Both the position numbers and the translations under genes were made by a program. The notes under the pieces were generated by a model, which saw nothing but the letters and a program-made list of their open reading frames with translations, made no database searches and had not been told where the DNA came from. A stretch of DNA of 37,147 nt from Syntrophobacteraceae bacterium (lineage in GTDB: Bacteria > Desulfobacterota > Syntrophobacteria > Syntrophobacterales > Syntrophobacteraceae), in the NCBI GenBank assembly GCA_013314815.1, contig JABUEY010000024.1, positions 1-37,147 on the forward strand, read 5' to 3'. Shown here piece by piece: positions 1-8,855 of the stretch. The stretch's first letter is position 1. Every line of letters starts with the position of its first letter.

Positions 1-1432
1 GGTCAACTGCAATCCCGAAACCGTCTCCACCGACTACGATACTTCCGACAAGCTCTACTTCGAACCCGTCACCGTCGAAGATGTACTCGCCATTTACGAG
101 AAGGAAAAACCGGAAGGTGTTATCGTCCAGTTCGGAGGCCAGACTCCGCTAAACATCGCGCGGGAGCTGGCCGAAGCCGGTGTTCGAATCATCGGAACCA
201 CAGTGGATACCATCGATCTTGCCGAAGACAGGGACCGATTCCGCAAGATGATGAGAAAACTCGGCATACCCATGCCCGAATCGGGAATGGCAAGCACTCT
301 CGAAGAAGCTCTGCAGGTGGCCGCGCGCATCGGATATCCCCTGATGGTGAGACCCTCGTATGTTCTCGGAGGCAGAGGCATGGAAATCGTCCACGATGAG
401 GAAATGCTCAAGCGCTACGTGGCCGCCGCTGTCGACGTGACTCCCGACCGCCCCATCCTCATCGACAAGTTTCTCGAAGACGCCGTTGAAGCCGAAGCCG
501 ATGCCATCGCAGACGGCACCGACTCCTTCGTTCCCGCCGTCATGGAACACATCGAACTGGCCGGCATCCATTCAGGCGATTCTGCATGTGTCATACCGCC
601 CATCAGCATTCCTCCGAAGCACCTCGATACCATCTACGAATACACACGCAAGATCGCCATGGAACTCGACGTGGTGGGACTCATGAACATCCAGTACGCC
701 ATTGCCAACGATACGGTCTATGTTCTCGAAGCCAACCCCCGAGCATCAAGGACGGTGCCTCTCGTCTCCAAGGTGTGCAACATTCCCATGGCCCATCTCG
801 CCACGCGCATCATGCTCGGCAAGAAGCTCACCGACCTCGATCTCAAGCCGAAACACATCCCCCACTTCGGCGTCAAGGAAGCCGTCTTTCCCTTCAACAT
901 GTTCCCGGAAGTAGACCCCGTGCTCGGGCCGGAGATGAGGTCCACCGGCGAGGTTCTCGGCATGGCCGATTCCTTCGGCCTGGCTTATTTCAAGGCCCAG
1001 GAAGCCACCCTGTTGAAGCTTCCCGTCGACGGAACAGTGCTCCTCACCGTCGCCGACGCAGACAAACACGCAGCGCTGCAGGTAGCCAAGAGGTTTGAAG
1101 ACCTGGGATTTACGATAAGGGCCACTCGAGGCACTCACCAGTTCCTGGCGGAAAACGGCATCCAGTCTGAAAGGATAGACAAGATGCACGAGGGCCGCCC
1201 GAACATCGTGGATGCCATCAAGAACAAGGAAATACACCTGGTGATCAACACTCCGGACGGGAAACAGAGTCTGCACGACGATTCCTACATCCGTAAGGCG
1301 GCGATCAACTATAAGGTCCCGTACATCACTACTCTTGCAGCCGCCGTCGCCGCGGCCAGGGGAATCGAGGCGTTCAGGCGCGGCCAGGGCACGGTCAGAT
1401 CACTTCAGCGTTACCATGAAGACATCAGGTAA
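1..1432 (+). CDS. carB: Carbamoyl-phosphate synthase large subunit, 3' part
   Basis: The gene is cut by the window start; the reading frame begins at base 2 and ends in TAA at 1430-1432. It encodes roughly the last 475 residues of the large subunit that makes carbamoyl phosphate from glutamine-derived ammonia, bicarbonate and two ATP, for pyrimidine and arginine synthesis. The visible part begins with VNCNPETVSTDYDTSDKLYF, then the FGGQTPLNIA loop of the second ATP-grasp half. The ATP-grasp core follows (MVRPSYVLGGRGME, then VLEANPRASRTVPLVSK). The C-terminal MGS-like allosteric domain includes ATRGTHQFL and INTPDG. No lesion is seen. No pyrimidine or arginine gene follows, so carB is the last gene of its unit here. 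Identification is secure from these family motifs. Confidence 0.97.
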   Translation, partial: VNCNPETVSTDYDTSDKLYFEPVTVEDVLAIYEKEKPEGVIVQFGGQTPLNIARELAEAGVRIIGTTVDTIDLAEDRDRFRKMMRKLGIPMPESGMASTLEEALQVAARIGYPLMVRPSYVLGGRGMEIVHDEEMLKRYVAAAVDVTPDRPILIDKFLEDAVEAEADAIADGTDSFVPAVMEHIELAGIHSGDSACVIPPISIPPKHLDTIYEYTRKIAMELDVVGLMNIQYAIANDTVYVLEANPRASRTVPLVSKVCNIPMAHLATRIMLGKKLTDLDLKPKHIPHFGVKEAVFPFNMFPEVDPVLGPEMRSTGEVLGMADSFGLAYFKAQEATLLKLPVDGTVLLTVADADKHAALQVAKRFEDLGFTIRATRGTHQFLAENGIQSERIDKMHEGRPNIVDAIKNKEIHLVINTPDGKQSLHDDSYIRKAAINYKVPYITTLAAAVAAARGIEAFRRGQGTVRSLQRYHEDIR

Positions 1433-1633
1433 CGGGACGGACCATCCAACAGGACTGGGCAGACCTCGAACAATGCTGTGAAGACATCGGGGCACGGCCG
1501 GTGAACTTCAAGCCGCACCACGAAGATTCGAGGCGACCCGGCGGATCTTCAGGTCCCCTCAAGCCGCCTCCGCAAGGAAGATTCTTCCGACAGACATCCA
1601 TGAGCCGTGGGCTCACGACCCACTATGCAAATG

Positions 1634-1725
1634 GGTCGAGCCAGGATTGAACTCCGGTTGAACGGACAAATCCAAACCAGGAAGATAACGACCATGGCCC
1701 GAAAAAACGGGCCAAACAGTTCCGG
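1634..1725 (+). repeat. Dispersed repeat S, copy 1
   Basis: The first 45 bases (1634-1678) match the reverse complement of 28949-28993 at about 38 of 45 positions by eye. The match resumes further on at GATAACG and at AAAAAACGGGYCAAACA. Both copies sit beside a copy of the main dispersed repeat. The family is not recognised; an insertion-sequence end is one possibility. Confidence 0.6.
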
Positions 1726-1740
1726 CATTTTCTCATGAAG

Positions 1741-1965
1741 GCATACCCGGACATTTGTCGCACAAAGGTTCAATACACCCGCAACCAGGTCATTCGCCAT
1801 CACGTCGTAACGAAGATCACGTCGTAACGAACATCACAGCGTCATTCCCGCGGGAACCCGGTCTGAGCGCAGATCCAGCCATAAAGATGAGTGACGGTGG
1901 GATGCCATCGATCCGTTGCGAGAAAAGCACCAGCACCGGAGGTAATCGTTTGGTGGGCAAACCGC
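1741..1965 (+). repeat. Main dispersed repeat, copy R1 (internally deleted)
   Basis: The left end carries the outer end motif (GTCGCACAAAGGT, then AATACACCCGC). The right end carries the other outer motif (GATGCCATCGATC, then a segment ending GGTAATCGTTTGGTG). Both recur in the copies at 2922, 7607, 13332, 16653, 17200 and 27695. The 150-bp core present in other copies is missing here; only CGTCATTCCCGCG and a short CAGATCCAG piece remain. Confidence 0.65.
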
Positions 1966-2003
1966 AAAGAAAGCAACCTGGTGGGGCCTGATTGCGATCA
2001 GGG

Positions 2004-2031
2004 TTTCAACGTCCTGAAGATTCGATATAAT
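2004..2031 (+). promoter_or_regulatory. Possible sigma-70 promoter
   Basis: TTTCAA at 2004-2009 is followed after 16 bases by a perfect TATAAT at 2026-2031. It would read towards the small gene at 2255 with a leader of about 215 bases. The -35 box is only moderate, so this rests mainly on the -10 box. Confidence 0.4.
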
Positions 2032-2254
2032 AAGTGTTGATTAAGACCGTGACTCATTATACAGTAGCACTAACGATATGGTGGGCATCCGTGCGAAGCA
2101 TCCGGGGGGATGACGACGGGCGGATTCCGATCACAATAAGACTTTCGTGGGCGGTTTTCATCACGAATTCGAAAGGGTATAGGCTTCTTGTGGAATTCGG
2201 TTTTGATGCGATGGTAGAACTCGCAGTCAGCCTCTCTCGATCGAGGAGAACATC

Positions 2255-2449
2255 ATGGCCGAAATGAATATCCCATGGCAGGTAGATGCGCCGCACACGG
2301 TCGACCATTCCGATCTCAAGGAAGTGGCGGACTACTTCGACAAGCAGGCGGGGATACTTCAGCAGGGCGGCTGGACGGAACACGCCGCAAATCTCAGGAA
2401 ATGGGCTTCCGAGTTGCGTGAAAAACCTCTGAAGCACTACGGAATCTGA
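2255..2449 (+). CDS. Small hypothetical protein (64 aa)
   Basis: The ATG follows a GAGGAG ribosome-binding site (gatcgaggagaacatcATG) at good spacing. The protein begins MAEMNIPWQVDAPHTVDHSD, then has helical, charged sequence (KEVADYFDKQAGILQQGG) and ends KPLKHYGI. It has no signal peptide or membrane segment. I do not recognise a family. The strong ribosome-binding site and protein-like composition argue that it is real. It lies between repeats, with no operon partner on its strand. Confidence 0.65.
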   Translation: MAEMNIPWQVDAPHTVDHSDLKEVADYFDKQAGILQQGGWTEHAANLRKWASELREKPLKHYGI

Positions 2450-2519
2450 CAGGAGCACAGTCCTGTCATTCAAACCGCCTGTTCCTCGTCCCAGCAGGTG
2501 CGCACAGACCTTAGGACGG

Positions 2520-2771
2520 TCAGCCGGGAGGGTTCTTCCAGTCCGCACAGTCTCTTCTCACCCAGCCGGACAGATCCGGAGGCCTTACCGCATCCGGGTT
2601 GTCATCCCATTCGGGAAAGCCGGTTTTCTGCATATAGACATCATCCACCGCCGCTTCGGGCGAATAATACGATCCCAGGACTTCTTCGCCGATTCCCAGA
2701 ACAAAACCTCGCATATCACACGGGTCGAATCGAATCCAGAAGACCCCGGTATCCGTTTCATAGAACCACAT
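2520..2771 (-). CDS. Small hypothetical protein (83 aa)
   Basis: The frame reads MWFYETDTGVFWIRFDPCDM at the start and later LGSYYSPEAAVDDVYMQKTG. Aromatic-rich strands followed by a surface-like helix look like a small folded domain. I placed the start at the ATG at 2771, which has a G-rich sequence just upstream. A GTG at 2792 in the same frame would add seven residues. It has no signal peptide and no recognised family. It converges with the 64-aa gene on the other strand, and a copy of the main repeat lies upstream of it. Confidence 0.5.
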   Translation of the reverse strand: MWFYETDTGVFWIRFDPCDMRGFVLGIGEEVLGSYYSPEAAVDDVYMQKTGFPEWDDNPDAVRPPDLSGWVRRDCADWKNPPG

Positions 2772-2921
2772 TTTCCCCCAGCCCTTTCGCACGAAGGAAG
2801 AAACCCTTCCACTCCATCCGTCGACACAAACCGCTGGTCATCACCCGGCACGCGCTCACCGAATCCAGCCTGTGAAGAAACCAACGCAAAATCCAGAACG
2901 TTGACCGCCAAGAAGGTGAGG

Positions 2922-3275
2922 TCATCCGGCAAACGGGTGCCTCCGGTGCTCTTCACCCAAAGGATCGGTGGCACCCTAACGTCATTTCCCCGAGGATCAA
3001 AACATCACTCCCGCGAAGGCGGGAATCCGGTCAACAGTCTGCCAAGCGGAGATTTTGCCGTACTCTCCACCCGGTATCGCCCTGCTCCGCCCATGTCGTC
3101 ACAGGCTCTTTCCCATTCCTTGAAACTGTTTCGCCATGCGCGGTTTCTTTTCCTGGATTCCCGCCTTTTTGTATGACGGAATGACGGAATGATGCCGAAT
3201 GACGTTGTGCCCTTCGGGGGAATGACATTGTTGCACGTGTATTCCGCCTTTGTGCGGCAACTGTCCCGGTACGCG
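2922..3275 (-). repeat. Main dispersed repeat, copy R2
   Basis: Reading left to right this copy has the inner end (CATCCGGCAAACGG, then AAAGGATCGGTGGCA), the core (3016-3166), and the outer end motif in reverse (GTGTATTCCGCC, then TTTGTGCGGCAACTG). The core is bounded by AAGGCGGGAATCCGG at 3016-3030 and CTGGATTCCCGCCTT at 3152-3166. No gene overlaps it. Confidence 0.75.
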
Positions 3276-3343
3276 TTTGCCGGATGAACCGGGAAGCGGA
3301 GCGGAGCATAGAAAACACCTCCCGCCGGGACTCATTCTTTCGA

Positions 3344-3985
3344 TCAACGGCCGTGGTTTCTCATTCGGAAGCTGTCCACCAGAAGATCGAAGCTCCTTTG
3401 ATACCCATCGAAGTCTCCGGGCAGGGCCCGGCACGAAAGCAGATAGATCGTTCCGTTCTTCGCCAGCCAGACATCGCGCACCGTGTACCAGTTTTCTCCT
3501 CGAGGCTTCCTGTAGACGATTTCACGGGCCGGGACGCCGTTGATTTCCAATTTCCGTTCAGAGATAACCCTTCGGCGGTCCAGGCCGGCGCGGGCAGCTG
3601 AGAAAGCGGATTCAAGTTCTGCAGCCTTCCGGCCGCTTTTTCTGCTCACAGTGAAAGACACGGTGTATTTTTCCCAGGGAGTCGCAGTTCGAGGATCGGC
3701 GACAGCGAAGACTTCTTCAGTGCCGCGTTCAGGATCTACAGCGGGTCGGTAAGCCGGGAAGATGTTTGAAATCATTTTCCACTCAGCCGGATAGTCCAGG
3801 GAGAATTCGCTGCTTTCATAGTGAATGAAAGGGGGAGACAGAGCCTGGATCGACGAAGCTGCCAGGATGGGGAAAATGACGACGAAAAGAGCGAGGACAT
3901 ATGCAGAAAGGGACCGTCCAGATCGCCGAGGCTTCGAGTCCGCCTTGCCGGCAGGCAATTCTTTGAAAGTCCTTTTTCGGGGCAT
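3344..3985 (-). CDS. Exported protein with a PsbP/DcrB-like domain
   Basis: The ATG at 3985 has an AGGAG ribosome-binding site (acAGGAGaactccATG); the open frame extends further upstream but lacks this signal. The 213-residue product has a basic N-terminus (MPRKRTFKELPAG) and one hydrophobic segment at about residues 27-48 (YVLALFVVIFPILAASSI), which acts as signal or anchor. The rest is soluble. The stretch IHYESSEFSLDYPAEW and the ending LLVDSFRMR are typical of the PsbP/DcrB-like fold, which often starts with YPxxW and ends in SFR. Its role is unknown. A lipoprotein gene lies 107 bases upstream on the same strand, so the two may share an envelope function. The family call is from motif memory only. 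Confidence 0.7.
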   Translation of the reverse strand: MPRKRTFKELPAGKADSKPRRSGRSLSAYVLALFVVIFPILAASSIQALSPPFIHYESSEFSLDYPAEWKMISNIFPAYRPAVDPERGTEEVFAVADPRTATPWEKYTVSFTVSRKSGRKAAELESAFSAARAGLDRRRVISERKLEINGVPAREIVYRKPRGENWYTVRDVWLAKNGTIYLLSCRALPGDFDGYQRSFDLLVDSFRMRNHGR

Positions 3986-4092
3986 GGAGTTCTCCTGTGC
4001 AAACGGGGGCGTGCATCTCATGAAGGCATCCACGGCGCCCGGACGGGTCCAGGAAAGCCGGCCGGGGACCTTGAAACGCACGGCGGTCTTCG

Positions 4093-4659
4093 TCAGTACA
4101 GACCCAGCGAATTGACAGTGTACGCTTCGAGTTCTTCGCCCGACCGGGCCAATATGTGCACAACGGCGTCAATGGACTGCCCCTGGGAATGCCGCCCGCT
4201 GGAATAGGCCATGACGGATGCTCCCAGGAACTGGCCCTGGACCGACAGCAGCCTGGACTGCAGGCTGAGTCTCTTGGCTTCGAGCTCACTGCAGCTCTTG
4301 ACGAGCATAAGATAGCGGGCAAACATCATCTCCCACGGTTCACCGTATTTTTCGGACCATGCGGCTCCCACCTGCTCGATCTCCACACCCCCTTCAGGCA
4401 TGTTCCCTTCGCCGGCCGCCGTCTGCATGAATTCGATGATTTCCTGCATTTCGGGCCAGCCCGGGTGCCGATACAATTCCTGGATGTCCAGGCGCACCAT
4501 CTGGACCCTTTCATGGAACTCGGCGATTTCCTCGTTCAGGCGATCGAGGGATTCATTCGCCTGGAGGAGTTTGGCTTCCACCTCCGGGCTCCTCGAAGGA
4601 ACCGTGGCGCATGAGGCCAGGCACAAGGCCAGCAGCAAAGCCGCAAAGGCACGTATCAT
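4093..4659 (-). CDS. Putative lipoprotein, coiled-coil
   Basis: The start at 4659 has AGGGAG upstream (AGGGAGatcaacccATG). The 188-residue protein begins MIRAFAALLLALCLASCATV, a signal peptide with lipobox LASC; Cys17 would be lipidated. Residues about 25-60 form a likely coiled coil (EVEAKLLQANESLDRLNEEI). A later helical stretch reads KSCSELEAKRLSLQSRLLSV. I do not recognise a family. It lies 190 bases downstream of the GGDEF-EAL gene and upstream of the PsbP-like gene, all on the minus strand. An envelope location is well supported; its function is not. Confidence 0.75.
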   Translation of the reverse strand: MIRAFAALLLALCLASCATVPSRSPEVEAKLLQANESLDRLNEEIAEFHERVQMVRLDIQELYRHPGWPEMQEIIEFMQTAAGEGNMPEGGVEIEQVGAAWSEKYGEPWEMMFARYLMLVKSCSELEAKRLSLQSRLLSVQGQFLGASVMAYSSGRHSQGQSIDAVVHILARSGEELEAYTVNSLGLY

Positions 4660-4848
4660 GGGTTGATCTCCCTGTGGGGTCGTCAAATCGTCGCTCGGTT
4701 GCCGCAACGGCTTCCACCATGCCACCAGCAACGGTTTGTTTCAAGGCGATCGATCCTACCGGATATGACTGCCCACCAGTTCGTTCTTCGGTCCGGACAT
4801 CCCCGCTGCTGCTTCGAAGTTCCGGGTTCAATGCCTCTCAACCGGCGA

Positions 4849-7407
4849 TCATATAAAAACCGTGTGAAGGAGCAGTTGAGCTTTCTCCCCTGGAAGCGGC
4901 TCAGAAAAATAATAACCCTGCCCATACTCACAGCCCCATTCCCTCAGCATGGCCACCTGACTGAGCGTCTCGGGTCCTTCGGCGATCACGGCCATTCCCA
5001 GGTTGTGAGCAAGGGAGATGATAGTCTGAACGATCCGGGCATTATCGTCCTCACCTTCCATCCGGCTCACAAAGGAACGGTCTATCTTGAGCAGATCGAC
5101 AGGGAATCTGCGCAGGTAGCTGAGAGATGAATATCCGGTTCCGAAGTCGTCGATGCTCAACTGGACTCCCAGAGACTTGAGTCTGCACAGCATGGCATCT
5201 GCCGACGGGGCGTTCTCCATAACGGCACTTTCGGTGATCTCGAGCTTAAGTAAAGCGGAAGGCAGGCCGGTATCGTGGAGGATCCGCTCAATATGGCCGG
5301 TGAGTTCACTGTCTCGAAACTGTTTTGCCGAGAGGTTTACACTCAAGGTAAGAGGCAGGTCTCCCCTGGCCTCCTGCCAGGCTCTCACCTGCCTGCATGC
5401 CCCATCGAGCACCCAAAGGCCGATCGGGATGATCAGCCCTGTCTCTTCCGCGATTGGAATAAACTCCTCCGGCAGAACCAGACCGCGCTCAGGATGCCGC
5501 CAACGCACCAGTGCTTCAAAGCCTGCAACCTGACCCGTGCTCAGGGAGACAACAGGCTGATAATGCAGCAGGAACTCCTCCCTTTCCATGGCCTTCCTGA
5601 GCTCCGCTTCGAGTGTCAGGCGTTTCAGCACCTGGAGATGCATTTCCTTGTTGAACATCTCGTGGCGCGCTCTTCCTTGCGCCTTAGCCCGGTACATGGC
5701 TGTGTCCGCATCTCGAAGCAGCTCCTCGGGCCTCCGATAGCCCTCTCCACCCACGGCTATTCCAATGCTTGCGCTGGTAAAAACCTCAAAGTCACCGATC
5801 TTGAACGGCAACCCCAGCTTGACCTGCAGCTCTTGCGCGAATCTTACCGCATCGCCGCTGTCCCTGAGATCGTCCTGAAGGATCGCGAACTCGTCTCCTC
5901 CAAGGCGCGCCAGCGTATCTCCGGGGCGGATCAAATCCTTGATTCTTTCCGCAATGGCGATCAGCAGCCGATCTCCGCTGAGGTGCCCGAGGCTGTCGTT
6001 TACGAGCTTGAAGCGGTCAAGATCGATGAAGAGAACGGCGAACAGGTAACCGCTGCGCGCCACGGAACGTTTGAGAGACAGGCCGAGTCGATCGAGGAAC
6101 AAAGCCCTGTTCGACAGCCCCGTGAGAGAGTCATGGAATGCATCGTGCAGGAGCTGTTCCTCGTAGCGTTTTCTTTCCGTAATATCCTCGTGCGCCACCA
6201 CCAGCCTCACGGGGCCTTCCCCTTCAAAGCGTGTCACTCGGACCACAAACCACCGGTTTTCCCTCTCCCCGGCAAACCGGTATTCAAGATGGAATTCATC
6301 CTCTTCCGAGGTGAGAACCTTTCTGATTCCCCTGGCAACAGCCGGCGCCTCTTCGGAGCAGTCCCCCGTGGACGACTCGCACACCTCGATGTAGTTCATT
6401 CCAATCCCATACCCTTCGCCCGTGAAACCGTTGTCCTGTGCAAACCGGCGCCAGGCCCGGTTGACATGGATGACATTGCCGGTTTCATCGAGGATAGCAA
6501 CATGCGCCGAAAGGGCATCGAGAGAAGATTGGAGGAACCGTTCCGATTCGCGGAGCGCCTCCTCAGCCCTCTCGCGCTCTATTATCTCCTGTTTGAGTTG
6601 AACGTTTGCTTCCGCCAGTTCAGCCGTGCGCTCCCGTACACGTTTTTCAAGCTCGTCATGAGCGCTCCGCAGAGCATCCTCCATCCGTTTTCTCTGCGTG
6701 ATGTCCCGGGCGATGTGGACGGCACCGTAAAGCCGGCCTTCCGAGTCTCGCAGGGGACTGACCGAAACGAGGTAGTATCCTTTCAGGCGGTCTTCGTAGA
6801 CCTCGACCGTATGATCGAGTCCATCGATGAGCATCTGCCCGTACGGACAGGACGCTATCGGATGATCCAATCCATGAATGCAGCCGTAGCATGTAAGGCC
6901 GAGCCCCTTTTCACCAAGGCCTTTCAGTTTGTCCGTCATCGCCCGGTTCATTCTCACGATGCGATGGTTCGTATCCAAGATCGCAATGAGGTCCGGCACG
7001 CTGTCGAAAGTGCGTTCCCATTCCTGCTGGGAACAGAATTTCATCTCTTCCGCCTGCCTGCGTTCCGCCGTTTCCTGCTGGAGCCTTTCGCTGATGGTGC
7101 ACAGTTCGGAACTCTTTTCTGCAACAAGTCCTTCCAGGCGAAGTCTGACTCCGCTGAGTTCGAGTTCGAGCCTCTTCTGTCTGTTGAAGAAACGCTGAAC
7201 GAAGACGCTAAAAATCATGAGAAAGAATATGGCCGTTATACGCAGGTAAAATTCATACACAGGCGGCGATAAGACACGTTCAGCAACACTTCCGGTTTCC
7301 AGCGCGTAGGCCTCGATAATAGACTCCAGTATCCAGTACACTCCCGATAGCACTGCACCAATAATAAGAAATAAATTGGAAGAAACAGGCCTGTCGGTTC
7401 TTTTCAT
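4849..7407 (-). CDS. Membrane-bound PAS-PAS-GGDEF-EAL c-di-GMP enzyme
   Basis: The 852-residue protein starts at the ATG at 7407, with GAGG nine bases upstream. Two membrane helices lie at about residues 11-33 and 54-72 and enclose a short loop. A coiled coil runs to about 125. PAS1 (about 131-240) contains a Cys/His cluster (CYGCIHG, then CPYG, residues 173-190). A second coiled coil and PAS2 (about 290-412) follow. The GGDEF domain has an intact active site (GGDEF, 503-507) and the inhibitory I-site RPGD five residues before it. The EAL domain has EALVRW (631-636), DDFGTGYSS and KIDRSFV. It has AEGPET where AEGVET is usual. It should make and/or degrade cyclic-di-GMP in response to a signal sensed by the PAS domains. 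Which activity dominates cannot be told. Confidence 0.93.
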   Translation of the reverse strand: MKRTDRPVSSNLFLIIGAVLSGVYWILESIIEAYALETGSVAERVLSPPVYEFYLRITAIFFLMIFSVFVQRFFNRQKRLELELSGVRLRLEGLVAEKSSELCTISERLQQETAERRQAEEMKFCSQQEWERTFDSVPDLIAILDTNHRIVRMNRAMTDKLKGLGEKGLGLTCYGCIHGLDHPIASCPYGQMLIDGLDHTVEVYEDRLKGYYLVSVSPLRDSEGRLYGAVHIARDITQRKRMEDALRSAHDELEKRVRERTAELAEANVQLKQEIIERERAEEALRESERFLQSSLDALSAHVAILDETGNVIHVNRAWRRFAQDNGFTGEGYGIGMNYIEVCESSTGDCSEEAPAVARGIRKVLTSEEDEFHLEYRFAGERENRWFVVRVTRFEGEGPVRLVVAHEDITERKRYEEQLLHDAFHDSLTGLSNRALFLDRLGLSLKRSVARSGYLFAVLFIDLDRFKLVNDSLGHLSGDRLLIAIAERIKDLIRPGDTLARLGGDEFAILQDDLRDSGDAVRFAQELQVKLGLPFKIGDFEVFTSASIGIAVGGEGYRRPEELLRDADTAMYRAKAQGRARHEMFNKEMHLQVLKRLTLEAELRKAMEREEFLLHYQPVVSLSTGQVAGFEALVRWRHPERGLVLPEEFIPIAEETGLIIPIGLWVLDGACRQVRAWQEARGDLPLTLSVNLSAKQFRDSELTGHIERILHDTGLPSALLKLEITESAVMENAPSADAMLCRLKSLGVQLSIDDFGTGYSSLSYLRRFPVDLLKIDRSFVSRMEGEDDNARIVQTIISLAHNLGMAVIAEGPETLSQVAMLREWGCEYGQGYYFSEPLPGEKAQLLLHTVFI

Positions 7408-7606
7408 TGCAATCCTCAAAAGGCGGTGACTCCATGATCCCACGGTCTGCCTGCAGGGACGATCACAATCGTATACATCGAAATGATATCCAAAGATACC
7501 CCGATTCCAATGTCTAGAAGACAGGATCCGAGGAATTTCCACAAGACACCCAGGAGAGATCAGCGAAAATCCAGTACGCGCACAGGGAGAGATTCATCCG
7601 GACGAT

Positions 7607-7972
7607 GAGGCAGGGTGGAATACACCCGCAGCAATCTCCTTCCCACAGCACCGTCATTCCCGCAACAAGGCGGGAATCCAGGAAAAGTAACCGTGCATGG
7701 CGAAACAGTTTCAAGAAATGGGAAAGAGACCTGGAAGGCAGGATGGATAGAGCAAAGCAATCCCGGGTGGAGAGATCCTTATGGTGCGATCTGCGCTCAG
7801 ACTGGATTCCCGCCTTCGCGGGAAAGACGGTGATATCCTTGTGGGAATGACGGTGGTAACTTCGGAAAAATGACGTTGGGATGCCATCGATTCTTTGCTT
7901 GCAAAACAATGGATTCGCGATAAGCACCGAAGGGGTGAAAAGTACCCGGGTTACTCGTTCACTGGATGAACA
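7607..7972 (+). repeat. Main dispersed repeat, copy R3 (complete core)
   Basis: The outer end motif starts at 7607 (GGTGGAATACACCCGCAGCA). The core runs 7667-7816 between AAGGCGGGAATCCAG and CTGGATTCCCGCCTT. The inner end follows, with GATGCCATCGATTC and a tail to GTTCACTGGATGAAC. Together with the terminator this accounts for the gap between the genes at 4849-7407 and 8033-8668. Confidence 0.8.
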
Positions 7973-7977
7973 ATAAG

Positions 7978-8003
7978 AAAAAGCCCGGGGAATTTTCCCG
8001 GGC
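7978..8003 (-). terminator. Rho-independent terminator for the Tyr-rich gene
   Basis: On the minus strand a 7-bp stem, GCCCGGG-N7-CCCGGGC (7983-8003), is followed by five T residues (7978-7982). It lies 30 bases after the stop of the gene ending at 8033. Confidence 0.8.
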
Positions 8004-8032
8004 GGTCACGTCAACCATGCGGACGAAACGCT

Positions 8033-8668
8033 TCAGAAACTGAAATAGAACGAAAACCACGGGAAGAACGGCAGAACGGGAAACAGACCGTAACATGGCC
8101 ATGAATAGCAGGAACTGTAGCTGTAATATGGGAATCCATAGCCATAGTAATAGGGAGCACCGTAGAAATAGGGAAACCCGTAAGAATAATAGTTGTAGTA
8201 GGATCTGCCGTAACGGTAATAAGGCCCGTACGAGTAGGAGTAGTAGGGTCGGTAGTGGTGTCGATAGTACCTGTTGTCGTAGTCCCGGTAGTATCTCCTG
8301 TTGTCATAGTACCTCTGGTAGTTGCGGTCCCTGTAATCTCTGCCGGAATAGCGCCTGTTGTCATACTGCCTGCCCAGATAACGTCTGTCGGTAGGCTGCC
8401 CCACGTAGCGCCTGCTGTCATACTGCCTGCCGCGACTGGACCACTGCTGAGGTCGTTGCTGCACCGACCGGTACTGCTGAGGCCGGTGATTTCCATAGTA
8501 GACGGCACCGGAACGGCCCGGGCTGTGGTATCTCTGCCCGCCGCCCGAAGGTGCGCTCGGCCTGCTGTAGCCTTCGAAGCTCTGCCGGGCAAATCCGGGT
8601 GAACACAGAAAAAGCACCAGGGGCACGGCGAAGAGAAACGGAAGGTATTTCAATCTTTCGACTTTCAT
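8033..8668 (-). CDS. Secreted tyrosine-rich low-complexity protein
   Basis: The ATG at 8668 follows GGAGGAGGT seven bases upstream. An in-frame ATG at 8674 and a GTG at 8677 lie too close to that site. The 211-residue product has a signal peptide (LPFLFAVPLVLFLCSPGFA, cleavage about residue 27). A Gln/Arg/Tyr-rich region with repeated units such as RQYDSRRY, RQYDNRRY and YYDNRRYYRDYDNRYY follows. The C-terminal part is almost all Tyr, Ser, Gly, Phe and Pro (for example SYYNYYSYGFPYFYG). About 45 of 211 residues are Tyr. No enzymatic motif is visible; a surface, matrix or cell-wall-associated structural role is plausible. It has its own promoter (8716-8743) and terminator and so is probably monocistronic. 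Confidence 0.75.
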   Translation of the reverse strand: MKVERLKYLPFLFAVPLVLFLCSPGFARQSFEGYSRPSAPSGGGQRYHSPGRSGAVYYGNHRPQQYRSVQQRPQQWSSRGRQYDSRRYVGQPTDRRYLGRQYDNRRYSGRDYRDRNYQRYYDNRRYYRDYDNRYYRHHYRPYYSYSYGPYYRYGRSYYNYYSYGFPYFYGAPYYYGYGFPYYSYSSCYSWPCYGLFPVLPFFPWFSFYFSF

Positions 8669-8715
8669 TACCATCACCTCCTCCCGGGAACCTGAAACCC
8701 GGTCCTCTATTTAAG

Positions 8716-8743
8716 ATATTAGCCTTTCCTGCGGGCATGTCAA
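8716..8743 (-). promoter_or_regulatory. Sigma-70 promoter of the Tyr-rich gene
   Basis: On the minus strand, TTGACA (8738-8743) and TAATAT (8716-8721) are separated by 16 bases. The predicted start of transcription is about 40 bases before the ATG at 8668. Confidence 0.65.
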
Positions 8744-8855
8744 GGGGGAGCTTCCACCCGCCGCCCGGCCACTTGCCCCCATCGCAACCGGCATCCGATA
8801 CTCCTGCCTTCACCGGTCAGCACCGGAATCTACTTTCCGAAGCTCCAAATCGCAC

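Larger units (their letters stand above)
1433..2254. other. Gene-poor stretch holding repeat copies
   Basis: I see no convincing gene in these 820 bases. They hold one copy of the short repeat family S (1634-1725), one shortened copy of the main dispersed repeat (1741-1965), and a promoter-like sequence near 2004-2031. A small hairpin, GGCCCG-A6-CGGGCC, lies near 1695-1712. No clear rho-independent terminator follows carB. Confidence 0.6.

Noticed and set aside
1618-1680. tRNA-like segment (ggattgaactcc resembles a T-arm)
   Set aside because: No acceptor stem, anticodon arm or CCA end can be formed, and the same sequence recurs at 28949-28993 as a repeat.
5275-7272. Open frame of 665 codons on the plus strand
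   Set aside because: It is antisense to the PAS-GGDEF-EAL gene, whose motifs are clear; GC-rich genes often leave the opposite frame open, and the translation shows no domain.
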